From Trichomonas vaginalis G3 (lineage: Eukaryota; Parabasalia; Trichomonadida; Trichomonadidae), in assembly GCF_026262505.1 (NCBI RefSeq), contig NC_067207.1, forward strand, positions 13,794,082 through 13,858,081: 64,000 nucleotides of DNA, given 5' to 3'. Of this stretch, positions 37,791-47,612 are shown piece by piece (position 1 is the stretch's first letter; each line of letters begins with the position of its first letter). The position numbers and the translations under genes were made by a program. The notes beneath the pieces are model-generated. The model did not search any database, was not told the origin of the DNA, and was given only the letters and a program-made list of their open reading frames with translations.

Positions 37791-40746
37791 ATGTACGCCG
37801 CTCAGAATATAACGCCAACAGTTTTGGATGCCATGAACGGAAATTTCCGAATGGTATAACGAATGCGACAATGCCATTAGAAGGTCAGAAATAGTTCCTG
37901 GAACTTACGAATATACAACTGCTATTTCTTATGGAAACGTAGGTGAGTTTGGAGAAGGTTCTTCAACAACAGTAGATATTGCTTGCGACAGGTTTCATAT
38001 AATTTCTATTGACAACTCATTCTTATACGTGAACAAGACATTGAAATAAAACCTTCTGTCAAGTTGTCTGACAAGAAAGGTTGCAATGAATTTTCTATGT
38101 CGGATACCAATATGCTCCAGAAGTTTTCATGGGATATAAGATATATTCTAACTCTGACTTAGTTCAAACAGTAACATGGGCAAACTATGAATGGTTCGCT
38201 TTGAGAAACTCAGTACAACCACAAGCTAGAGAACAAACAGACCAGTATGCAACTATTGAGAAAATAAGAAAACTTGACCCTAACGTTCCAGGAGTTTATG
38301 TTGACCTTTCTGGACAAACTGCAGCAGCAGTAACCAAAGTAAAACTGAAACTTAGAGTTCCTTTGTCATCTTTCCTCATCTTCAGTTTTTAAGATACTTG
38401 CCAAACTGGGCAGGAAAAATTTCTATCGAACTACTCCAAGCAAAAATAACTTAGTCATTGCACCAACACAAAGACCCATTCACTCTTACAGATACAGCTG
38501 GTGGAGCTGCCAGCATACCATTTGGAAAATGGTGCAAAGACAAAGTTGACTTAGACTTTGGTTTCTCAAACTTCAACAATGAAGTAAACTACTACTTCTC
38601 AGGAACAGCAGACAACAATACTGCTTGGACCCAGTTAAGTTCACATGCGAAAAGTTTGAATGCAAGAGAATAGAAAGCAGACTTGCAGTCTATATGTTGG
38701 ACCCAGATATTTCAAATGCTTTAGCTGCCAAATATATTGCAGTTCCACTTATGTTCACTATACACCAAATATCTGTCAAAGACTTTGCAGGTGAAGTTGG
38801 AAACCAAAGTGCTGACCCAGGTGCAAGAACAGATATTGCTTTAACAACTGCAATGAAACATGCAGATACTATGTTTGTTCTTTTCAGACGAACTATAGGG
38901 TGTCCAAAGGTGCGTTTAGCACAGCGCTCTATATGAGACTATTAAAGGAGATATATGCTGATTATAAATATATAATAAAAAATATGAATATATGTATATG
39001 ATGAGTATGTTGTATTTTGGCGCCATGCCGGGATATAAAATGAATTTTGAGACAAGAGGCGGTTTCGCGGGAAATTTTGGCGGGATTTTTTTCATTTTTT
39101 TAATGAATCATAAAGAAAACATCCTCGCTCTTGCAAAAAAATGCAAAGACTGTAAAAAATCTACGAGACATTGGTAAAATGCTTCGGTATGGATGCTCCT
39201 AGCTATTCCACTGTAACGTATCATGTTAGGATGTATCACTTCATGAACAAAAAGGCGCCCATCATAAAAATTGACAAAAAATCGCCGGATCAAAGAAAAT
39301 CAAAGCAATTCTTCAAGCGCTAGATGAAGACCCAAGAGCATCACTCAGAAGGATAGAGGAGATGACAAAGATACCACGTACAACAGTCAGTTATTATCTG
39401 CACAATTATTTGAACTACAAACTAGCGTATACACGTTGGGTTCCGCACAACCTTAATTCAGTTCAAAAAATCTAGAGTCCAATCTTCGAAAGAGCTCCTC
39501 TCTATATTGGGTGCGTATCAATCCAAGAAGTTTCGCTTTTAGTAACAGGGGACGAGTCTTGGTTTCATATGCAACAGAAGCCAAAATCATGTGGATCCCG
39601 AAGGATGAAAATCCGCAAACATTCCCGAAGAAAAAAATTGACACACCAATGATGATGTTGTCGGTTTTGGCGTGAATGACATCATCGCAATTGATATTCT
39701 TCAAAAACCTAATACGATGAATGCTCAGTATCTAATTGACAATGTTCTTACTCAAATTATCAATTTGATGAGTTTGAGAAATCCAAAAACAAAAACAAAA
39801 GTTTGCAATTCATTTTGATAATTCATTCACAAAAGTCATAAGGTAATGAATTACTTGGTGGAAAACAATGTCAAAGTTGTTCCAAACCCAATTTATTCAC
39901 CTGATATTGCACCCTCTGACTTTTATTTATTCGGCACGCTAAAAAGAGAGCTGAAGGACGCGAATTCGCGAGTCCAGATGATCTTGAAAATTTTGTAGAG
40001 AGCAATTTGAGCAATTTTCTTATGATGATTTAAGCGTGTCTTTTGAAGCCTGGATCGATCGCTGCGAACGCGTGATTGAATCAATGGTGATTATATTTAA
40101 ATAAACTTTATATATATGTAACTTGTTTATTTCTATTCGCAGTATTCAGGTTTGTGCTAAACACACCTTTGGACACCCTATATAAATGATATTCTTGTTT
40201 CTACAACCCGGTATTAAATATCATATAAACATAGATGGCAATATTATCCAAGAGAAGAATATTCTACAGTTGAGGATATGAGGTCATACAACTTGACATT
40301 AGATGCTATGAACTTAACAACAACTTCACAACAACCATTAACCCTGAAATGCAAAGTTCTATTATGCCATATGTGAAAGTATGGACTCATACAGGAGGTC
40401 AAAAAACTCAATATACAAATGGAGACCGTTCAAACTTTTGGCTTGGCATTCATTTGCTGACTCAGAAGACTTTATGGGTGGTATTTCAACTGTTGGTACA
40501 GTTCAAATACAATATACTGGTGACAGAGACGGTCCAGATGAATTGAAAGCAAAGAAGTTTACAAAACCAATAGCACTTTTCACGGAAGATGCTCTTTTGA
40601 AGATTCGTTCGATGAAACCTGCTGGGGCTCCTCAGATTGGCATAACGACAGCTTCCATCGAGCAGATTTTGCAGCAGGTCAGTAAGTTGTTTCTTGAAAC
40701 TGACTTCTCTCCGTCAAATATTGACAGTACGCCAGTTTTGACATAA
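37791..40746 (+). pseudogene. Major capsid protein, Polinton B (broken, with mariner inside)
   Basis: The start follows TTTTTACCCATATGAAATG. The sequence is homologous to the capsid gene of copy A throughout, including L-K-L-R-V-P-L-S-S-F-L and I-H-Q-I-S-V-K-D. A 1281-bp mariner element interrupts it. The C-terminal part reads T-E-D-A-L-L-K-I-R-S-M-K-P-A-G-A-P-Q-I-G and overlaps the convergent gene. It is broken in many places. Confidence 0.7.
38898..40178 (+). mobile_element. Tc1/mariner DNA transposon inserted in the capsid gene of copy B
   Basis: The ends are GGGTGTCCAAAGGTGCGTTT and its inverted partner ending TTTGGACACCC, 26-bp terminal inverted repeats with one mismatch, flanked by TA. 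The 1281-bp length is normal for mariner. The transposase (about 39100-40100, plus strand) still shows an N-terminal helix-turn-helix-like region, T-G-D-E-S-W-F (first catalytic Asp), a H-F-D-N motif (second) and Y-S-P-D-I-A-P-S-D-F-Y-L-F-G (third, D34D type). It has several stops and frame changes, so it is dead. Related mariners are very numerous in Trichomonas vaginalis. Confidence 0.88.
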
Positions 40747-40999
40747 AATTGTATTATAAACTTACCTTTAGAAATATCGGTCAGTTTTGTTGTTATATTT
40801 TTGTCTGCTTCAAGAACTTTCACCATTTCAGTTATACAACTTTCTTTGCTTTATGGAAATATTTTGGTTCAGCAAAGACTGCTATTCTATAACATTTTTC
40901 CATTGTTTGTATAAAGAACTATTCTGTCAATGTATTTGTTTGTTTGTGTGTGTAAACTTTGTTCTGCTTCAATTCGAAGAGATACTCGAATACGTCCAT
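40580..40999 (-). pseudogene. Homolog of the 139-aa protein at 15401, Polinton B (broken)
   Basis: It starts M-D-V-F-E-Y-L and is divergent from the gene at 41017 across the same spacer as in copy A. The middle reads M-V-K-V-L-E-A-D-K-N-I-T-T-K-L-T-D. It is broken. Confidence 0.5.
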
Positions 41000-41016
41000 C
41001 TTTTTATTCTAAGTAA

Positions 41017-41599
41017 ATGTCATTTCCGAAAAATAGAAGCGTGAGTGTTTCAAAAGGTTTAATGGCGGTGGCAGATGTGAAGTTAAATTCACCAACTCAA
41101 ACAAACAGTCAAAGTGTTATTGTCAATGTCAAAGACAGAGATGTTGAAGTGGGGAAACCATACGAAGACCAAGATGGTATAACAATTGTTCCTGTAAAAG
41201 AACAACCAACATACCCTGAAGTTAGCAGAGACTTAAGTTCTGTTGCAGATATTCGAAATGACTACCAACAACTGAAAGACAAACTTCAAACTCAGGAGAA
41301 GATTTGTCAAGCTTTAGGTATAATGTTAAACTTGGTCGAACACAACCCTGTAAAAGTGAACTCATATGTCATTGCACCTCATGAAGTTTTGAAAGAACTA
41401 TTGAAACTTTTGACAGAGGCAGACGATATAAACATCAAAGAAATAGAACCCGACATTAGTTGCTGTGGTGTTTCATATAATGTCATTGACAAGATATACG
41501 TTATGAAAGGAGGTGAATCGTTGAACTTAAAATATAGTTTTCCCAGACGTTATAAAAATATTTGACGACCACAACATTTCATTAAAATTTATTTGCTAA
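41017..41599 (+). pseudogene. Homolog of the 193-aa protein at 14801, Polinton B (broken near its end)
   Basis: It starts with M-S-F-P-K-N-R-S-V-S-V-S-K-G and is nearly identical to the copy-A protein, with conservative changes (for example D-R-D-V-E-V-G-K-P-Y-E-D-Q). This high similarity supports a recent common source of the two elements. Confidence 0.6.
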
Positions 41600-41703
41600 G
41601 TAAAATGGCAGAAGAACAATGGTTTATACTATTACGACTAAAAACCCTGAGTCATATAATTCTATAACAACAAACTTACAAAGTCCTCAAGGACTTGTAT
41701 TAA

Positions 41704-42688
41704 CTTTGAAATATCTAATGTCATGAAATATGAGAACAAGTGGTTGTAAAAGTCAGATGTCAAAGTTTCTGCTAAGTCGTCAAAATATTCTGTATCTTGC
41801 ATATGAGCTTCTGACGTTCTGACAACTACATATCTTCTGTCAGACTTTCTAACTTCATCGGAACAGCATTGTTTGAAACCATAATGAAATTTACAACATT
41901 TTTCACAAACTCTTTGGTCTTTATATTTTCTTTCAACAACTCCAACTTTGTCTGTTATAAGACCTCTTCAAAGCATCTGAGTTTTAAAACTTTTGTTGTA
42001 TCTATACTTTGAAGTTCATTGCAAAACTATAAGTTTCATATTCTCTATTGAAGAGTTAAATTTACCGCAGATGTTTTAAGTTTGTCATATTAGGGTTCGA
42101 ATAACCTTCTAACAGTTTGCATAAGATATCTGTAAAGAAAGTGTTCTTACCAGTTCCTTGTTTTCCAATTATAATGAGAGCAGTTTTCATCTTAGACTTG
42201 GATGTTGTAAAGATGTTTTGCAAACCAACATAAGATATACTCATAAACCTTTTCGTTTCCATTGCATATAATTTCTTTGACATGGTCTTAACCAAGCTTC
42301 TATAAATTTTCTTTTCCATTCTACTTGTTCGTATTTATATCCAGTGAAGATAGAATAGAAGTTTGGAGAAGTGTATAAGAACTTTATACCTCGAACTGAA
42401 AAATCTTCTAACTTTGACAATAAGATATCCCAAGCATCTAACATCTTCATGCCAACTTGTACGACTTTTTATTTTCTTAAGTTTCTGTTTACATTCTTGT
42501 TCTGAAACTATGTTGCTCTTGGTTGTTAAAGACAACATCCCATTCTTTCATAACATAACATTCTGGGCAGAGTCGACATAAATGACTAAACGTTTCAAAT
42601 TCTCGACTGCTTTGTTATAGTCTCTAAATGGACACATATTTCTGAATGCTTGGAAGTCATAAAAATCTGAAACATCTATTCTGTACAT
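41704..42688 (-). pseudogene. D5-like helicase part, Polinton B (broken, flipped block)
   Basis: It carries A-L-I-I-I-G-K-Q-G-T-G-K-N-T-F and matches the helicase of copy A at nucleotide level. It lies in the flipped block. Heavily broken. Confidence 0.6.
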
Positions 42689-42714
42689 TTTATAAAAATA
42701 AAAAAATAATTTTT

Positions 42715-43426
42715 TTATTCTTGAGCTATTTGTTGCATTTGTTGTTCTTGAGCTATTTTGTTGTTCTTGAGCTATTTGTTGTGAAGTTGTTCTTGTAATA
42801 CAATACTTTCACCAGTTGCATCTTCCAATTCGAAACTTTCTGCCGTCATTGACAAATACATAGGACATAAAAGTTTTACAGGAACAAAGTTTGCGTCAAC
42901 TAAGGTTAAGTTATTAGTTTGCTAAAGTGTTTGAGTTTACTAAAGCTGAAAACTCTGCATTCAATGAACAATAGGCAAACCAGCAGAGAATGTGTATTTA
43001 TACGCATAAGTATCTTTTGGTCATAGTAGTTTCTGTCGACATTCGAATAACACTTTGAACCTAAGTTTGAAACAATATAATAAATAGTGTACTTAAAGTC
43101 AATGGAACAGACATTCCTTGTATGACACCTTTTCCTGTTATAGGAAACTGTTGGTAGATAAAACCAGATATAAGTTTTGTATTATAGCTCATATTGTTTA
43201 TAGTAAAACTCAGTCGGACATCCAAACATAATGAAACCTGCTCTAGTTGCAGCACATGTTACACTCGTCCTTAAAAGTATTAAATAAAGTTCAACAAAAC
43301 CTGTTGGTGGTATATCTGAGTAAGTATTTCAAAGGAGTATTTTTTACCATTCACAACAATAAAATCTTCTGGTGTCAAAAGAGCAAAACAGGCTTTAGTC
43401 GTCTATTGTGTTTAAGGTTAGTTTAC
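42715..43426 (-). pseudogene. Penton-type minor capsid part, Polinton B (broken, next to gap)
   Basis: It matches the copy-A penton-type gene (F-T-I-N-x-M-S-Y-N-T-K-L-I-S-G-F) and ends at the assembly gap. The adjoining block is flipped. Heavily broken. Confidence 0.5.
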
Positions 43427-43526
43427 NNNNNNNNNNNNNNNNNNNNNNNNNNNNNNNNNNNNNNNNNNNNNNNNNNNNNNNNNNNNNNNNNNNNNNNNNN
43501 NNNNNNNNNNNNNNNNNNNNNNNNNN
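43427..43526. other. Assembly gap of 100 N
   Basis: Exactly 100 undetermined bases mark a scaffold gap of unknown true size. Sequence on the two sides need not be adjacent in the real genome. Confidence 0.99.
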
Positions 43527-45102
43527 TGGACAAACCTCATGTACACAGCGTTAAGGTCGACATAGTATATCTTTTCATCTGAGTCGAACTTGTCGCAACC
43601 AATTGGTCCAGTTTGTGGAAATTCAAGTGAGTCTCTTATCTTCTGAGAAACTTCTCCTGTTATCTCATAAACATCGTCGAAGCAACCTGTTTCATATAAA
43701 ACCTTCTGACCTAACTCAGATGCTCTCCAATACAATTTGACGTCAATTGGATGTCTCAATGGAAGTTTGTTTATAGCATCTTGAAGTTCTTGCAACCTCA
43801 TTGGAAGTTCTTCTGGTTCAGGTTGGTATCCGAACATACCAACCCCTTGTGGAACTGTGTACTTCTTTTGTACTAGAACTTTGTCTGGAACAACTTTTGG
43901 TCTTGCTAACAATGAAAAGTTTGTTTCGTCTTTTGATATAAAACTTTCTGTAAGCTTGTCATCTGGAATTGGTTCCAACAAACCTTTCTCGAAAAGAATG
44001 TTTACAGCTCTGACAATGTTGCACTTACTTTTACCAAAGAATGGGTTTGTAAGACTTTCGTTCAACATGAAGTGGTTGTGGACAATTACAATCTTCAACC
44101 ATGGTAAGTCTTTGTCAACAACATAGTCGTCATGTGAAGAACCTTTAGCTGTAGGTATGTTGACTCGGATATTGACATTTGCCAACGGTGCAATTTTTGC
44201 CAATTGACCTCTGAGAATGTACCTTGTCTTCACACATGACTCAAGATACTTCATCTTCTCATCTGTAACAAGACCAGAGTTCCTGAGACATGTAAGAATA
44301 CAAGGTTCATTGACAATTGTTTCAATTGAATTGTAAATTCCATACCTTGTCAAGTCAATGTCAGACTTATTTATGAACGGGAAGTATCCAGCATGTTGTC
44401 TGACTGCTTGAGGGTTAGGTTGGTACCATTTGAACTTGACACTTGCAATTCCTTCAATTGCATTCAAAATGTCTGAGTCGGAGTCAACCATTTGTTCTCT
44501 CTTTGTAGTCTTGAAAGCGTCAAGAAGTTTTGCGGCTGTTTGTTCATTGCCATGTGCATAGTAAATGTGACCATCCAAATCTGTTATGGTCAATCTGAGA
44601 TTGTGTCCTTTCTTATTTCCGTCTTGAATTGCAGCAAGTACTCCCATGAAGCCTTCTTTGTTCTTTCCTTCGTCAAAGTTTACTGTAAAGGTTCGACCAG
44701 ATGTAATTTGACTTCTAACTTCACGATACTTTTCATATGCATATCTTGTTCTTTCCATGGGAGCATGTGCGTCTTCACCTTTTCCTTTTTCCTTCTCAAA
44801 GGATGCAATTGTTCGTCATGTTTCCAGTAGAATCTGGCAAAGCCGTCGTGTCCTTCAACTTGAGGTTCACTAACATCGAAAGGCATGTCCATAAGACGTT
44901 CTTCTTCTAACCTCTCTAGTCTGTTTGGATAATTGGCACGTGCTGTTTCCAAATCCATTTCGTAGCGAAGACCAGACAATTTGTCATAGACTTTTATGGG
45001 TCTTCCCTTCCTATATTTAAAATTCTTCGAAACTCTCCAACCATATCTTTGCAACTCTGCTTTTATTCTAGCAGACTTTCTGTCCATTCTATATGGGGGC
45101 AT
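43527..45102 (-). pseudogene. Protein-primed family B DNA polymerase, N-terminal part, Polinton B (broken, cut by gap)
   Basis: The start at 45102 follows a T-run/TTTTTATAAAAATG motif. The first part is basic and helical (M-P-P-Y-R-M-D-R-K-S-A-R-I-K). A large domain follows with T-I-T-D-L-D-G-H-I-Y, N-I-R-V-N-I-P-T-A-K-G-S-S-H and W-L-K-I-V-I-V-H-N-H-F. The segment next to the gap, Y-Y-V-D-L-N-A-V-Y-M, fits polymerase motif A (D-x-N-S-x-Y). This is where Polinton polymerases lie relative to structural genes. The palm and later motifs fall in or beyond the gap. Copy A has no counterpart in the window. Broken. Confidence 0.65.
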
Positions 45103-45133
45103 TTTTATAAAAATAAAAAAATATTTTTTTTCT

Positions 45134-45718
45134 TTACTTTACATAACCGCCTGCTGCCATAAGTCTTTGACGCCAACCCATACCAGCTAATGAAGGTTGA
45201 CTTGGTTTAGTTTGGAAACTAAACTTTGGTTTTGGTTTATCTTCAGTTTTTGGTTTTTCTTCTTCTATCGGTTTTTCGTCACTTTTCGGTTCCTCTGACT
45301 TTACTTCACTTGCAGGAACAGTTGTGTCGTCAACATCTTCATAAATATCATATGCCATTTGTTTTTGTTTTCCTTTCAACTTTTTGTGTTTGTTGTAAAG
45401 TTTAGAATATTTCGACTCTAAGTCAATGAGATGTTCTATAATGAACTGTTGGTCAGTGAAGTAAACTTTTCCATCTGTTGTCTCGAAAGCTCCTTCAGAC
45501 TTCAATATTTTATTTGTGAGAGCCTGTTTCTTTTTTGAGATACTAGCCGTTCCATTTCTATGAAAAGTGACTTTATAGTTAGGGTTTGTATTTCCAGACC
45601 TGGCACTTTCTATTATTGAATTTTTCTCTTCATCTGTAAGTTCTTTGACAGGTTTTGACAATGGTTCTGAACTTTTTGTTTGTGGTGTCAAATCTACCGT
45701 TTCAACTTCTTCGGTCAT
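45134..45718 (-). CDS. Acidic/Lys-rich unknown protein, 194 aa, Polinton B (whole)
   Basis: This whole ORF is the counterpart of the gene at 5320-5900, starting M-T-E-E-V-E-T-V-D-L-T-P after TTTTTTACTGAGATGAA. A coiled coil (E-H-L-I-D-L-E-S-K-Y-S-K-L) and a Pro/Glu/Lys tract precede the conserved end L-A-G-M-G-W-R-Q-R-L. It lies between the polymerase part and the small 54-aa gene. No known family. Confidence 0.65.
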   Translation of the reverse strand: MTEEVETVDLTPQTKSSEPLSKPVKELTDEEKNSIIESARSGNTNPNYKVTFHRNGTASISKKKQALTNKILKSEGAFETTDGKVYFTDQQFIIEHLIDLESKYSKLYNKHKKLKGKQKQMAYDIYEDVDDTTVPASEVKSEEPKSDEKPIEEEKPKTEDKPKPKFSFQTKPSQPSLAGMGWRQRLMAAGGYVK

Positions 45719-45737
45719 TTCATCTCAGTAAAAAATT

Positions 45738-45902
45738 TTAGTTTGGTTTGTTTTCAACTGGTTGTTGTTGTGGAGGTGGGATGGTTCCTTTAATAATATC
45801 ATTCAGTTTCACATGCTGAGCCTGACTATATGGTATCGGTTTAAATGCTGGAAGCCGACAAATCCATCTTGAACTCATTTGTCTCAATGCTGCATTGTTC
45901 AT
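45738..45902 (-). CDS. Conserved small Polinton protein, 54 aa, copy B
   Basis: Homolog of the 55-aa gene at 5146. The first 20 and last 8 residues are alike, but the middle (F-K-P-I-P-Y-S-Q-A-Q-H) is unrelated in sequence, although the frame remains open. The neighbour order is the same. Confidence 0.6.
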   Translation of the reverse strand: MNNAALRQMSSRWICRLPAFKPIPYSQAQHVKLNDIIKGTIPPPQQQPVENKPN

Positions 45903-45921
45903 TTCATCTCAATAAAAAACT

Positions 45922-46242
45922 TTACATTCCCCACGTTTGAGGCGGTTGAGGTTGGTTATTGTTTACCCACTGTTGTGCATGGTTATATCCTCTGTTAAAG
46001 AATCTTTCACCTTGGTCCATGTAGTGCCCTGCTTGGTTATAGTAGTCATTTGCTTTGTTATAATAGTTTCCTGCTTGTCTTCCTACATTGTCCATCCATC
46101 CTTGAACTTTTCCTCTTGTTTCAGGATTTGGAATAAGATTTGTTGCATCTCGTGCTACATCCCAACCTTTCTGTACAGTTTGTATAATAGGTTGTGCTTT
46201 CTCTTTAAGTATACCTAATGTACTCAAAATCTTCCTTCCTAT
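45922..46242 (-). pseudogene. Gly-rich minor virion protein, Polinton B, truncated at the element edge
   Basis: It matches residues from I-G-R-K-I-L-S-T-L-G-I-L onward of the protein at 4725, nearly identical to the end (Q-P-Q-P-P-Q-T-W-G-M). The similarity to copy A stops near 46242, taken as the edge of what remains of copy B. Confidence 0.65.
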
Positions 46243-46450
46243 TTTCAAAATAGGTTTTAATAAGAAAAATAGACAATTTATGAAGTAACAAAGCACATAG
46301 TATTATAAAAAAGAAAAACATTTTTCTCATATGAAAGAAAATATAACGTATTTTTTACAGAGCGTAGGTATATATCGAGCCAATTCACACCATAAATTCT
46401 TTTCTCGTTCTCGGGCCTATAAACAACCTGAGGTGCACAACAATATTAAC

Positions 46451-46513
46451 TTATACTGCTGTTATCTGGATTTGAATCCTCAATTGAGAGAATTCCAGAT
46501 AACTTCAGTATAA
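46451..46513. repeat. 63-nt strong hairpin
   Basis: TTATACTG pairs with CAGTATAA and, after a 3-nt internal loop on each side (CTG / CTT), TTATCTGGA pairs with TCCAGATAA. The loop holds GGATTTGAATCC-like sequence and the palindrome CTCAATTGAG. It has no protein context. Confidence 0.7.
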
Positions 46514-46576
46514 ACAAACCATATACATGTTTCCTCCTTGCTTCTAGGCCAAGCATAACAAGTACATTACCTTAGA

Positions 46577-46629
46577 GCAAATCTCATTCGGAGTTTCTCA
46601 TTTAATGAGAGACTCTGAATGAGATTTGC
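46577..46629. repeat. 53-nt near-perfect hairpin
   Basis: GCAAATCTCATTC and onward pairs with GAATGAGATTTGC across arms of about 26 bases with two mismatches and almost no loop. It lies 64 bases after the first hairpin. Confidence 0.7.
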
Positions 46630-46712
46630 CTATTTGATTAATATTGTGCTTTATGAGAAGCAAATTCTGATGATAAATATTGATCTAGAGCTTATATAAG
46701 ATGCGAAGAAAC

Positions 46713-46862
46713 TTCAAAAAAAGCTAACCGGTAAAGACAGCAACTTGCAACACCAAGTTGCTCACGTAGTGATTACAAGCATATCTGCAAGGCAAAGTCC
46801 TCAGGATGCAGAACTTTGCCTGCAATCAGAAAAGAGATTGCTCCAAGGTTAACTATAGTTTG
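46713..46862 (+). ncRNA. Candidate branched structured RNA (or cruciform)
   Basis: An outer stem pairs AGCTAACC (46722-46729) with GGTTAACT (46847-46854), with one mismatch. Inside it lie four hairpins in a row. They are GCAACTTG/CAAGTTGC (46740-46761), TCAC/GTGA (46762-46772), GGCAAAGT/ACTTTGCC (46791-46820) and GCAATC/GATTGC (46822-46841). A TATA-like CTTATATAAG lies about 20 bases upstream at 46691-46700. The multi-branched layout is like a small structured RNA. I do not recognise a known class, and the strand is a guess. Confidence 0.4.
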
Positions 46863-47110
46863 ATATCGTAAAATTCACTTCAAAATGACGTTAACACATT
46901 TAAATTTATACGTTTAAATTCTATAGTTTATTTATAACTTCATTTTTCTTTATTGCTCTACGAGCTATTCTCATTGCATGATGTGTTAGTGTGCCGGCCC
47001 TAACATGGAAGCTGTGAGATATTGTGTTCAGAGAATGGAAGCAAATAATCTATTTAGAAGATGAAATAACAACAATGATATGAGTGAAAATGAAATTATT
47101 AATGTCGATT

Positions 47111-47504
47111 GCATCATCCTTAGATTGATAACAATACAAACTGCTGCATTTCTCCAGATTCCACGCATTGTCAGATTTTCAAGAGATTCTTTAGTCAAAT
47201 CATAAGCCAGTCATACAAAACCTAGAAGTTAGCATCATCCTTAGATTGATAACAATACAAACTGCTGCATTTCTCCAGATTCCACGCATTGTCAGATTTT
47301 CAAGAGATTCTTTAGTCAAATCATAAGCCAGTCATACAAAACCTAGAAGTTAGCATCATCCTTAGATTGATAACAATACAAACTGCTGCATTTCTCCAGA
47401 TTCCACGCATTGTCAGATTTTCAAGAGATTCTTTAGTCAAATCATAAGCCAGTCATACAAAACCTAGAAGTTAGCATCATCCTTAGATTGATAACAATAC
47501 AAAC
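47111..47504. repeat. 121-bp tandem repeat, three copies plus 31 bases
   Basis: Unit starts GCATCATCCTTAGATTGATA recur at 47111, 47232, 47353 and 47474. The three full copies look identical, which points to recent expansion or an assembly effect. No coding sense is seen. The region 46863-47110 is AT-rich with nothing else recognised. Confidence 0.85.
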
Positions 47505-47612
47505 CCCTTTACTTATATTTTTTTAAAAAAAAACTAAAAACGATATATTCCTCTCATATCCTTTTTGAAAATTGGTACCTAACAAACCTCGAACTCATGG
47601 CCCAACAAAAAA

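Larger units (their letters stand above)
34065..46242. mobile_element. Polinton/Maverick copy B, truncated and decayed
   Basis: This copy has the same gene set as copy A in the reverse direction, so the two elements point away from the host segment in mirror fashion. It ends inside the Gly-rich minor protein gene and lacks integrase, fiber, ATPase and KilA-N parts. It alone carries a DNA polymerase part. A mariner transposon sits inside its capsid gene, a 100-N assembly gap lies at 43427-43526, and a block from about 41.7 to 43.4 kb (penton and helicase parts) is flipped relative to the rest. It is clearly more broken than A, with well over twenty breaks by eye. Confidence 0.85.

Noticed and set aside
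46331-46513. 60-aa frame
   Set aside because: It overlaps the 63-nt hairpin and has no protein-like pattern.
46713-46862. Assignment of the branched fold to a tRNA or a known spliceosomal RNA
   Set aside because: No tRNA boxes, Sm site or other class-specific motif could be recognised.
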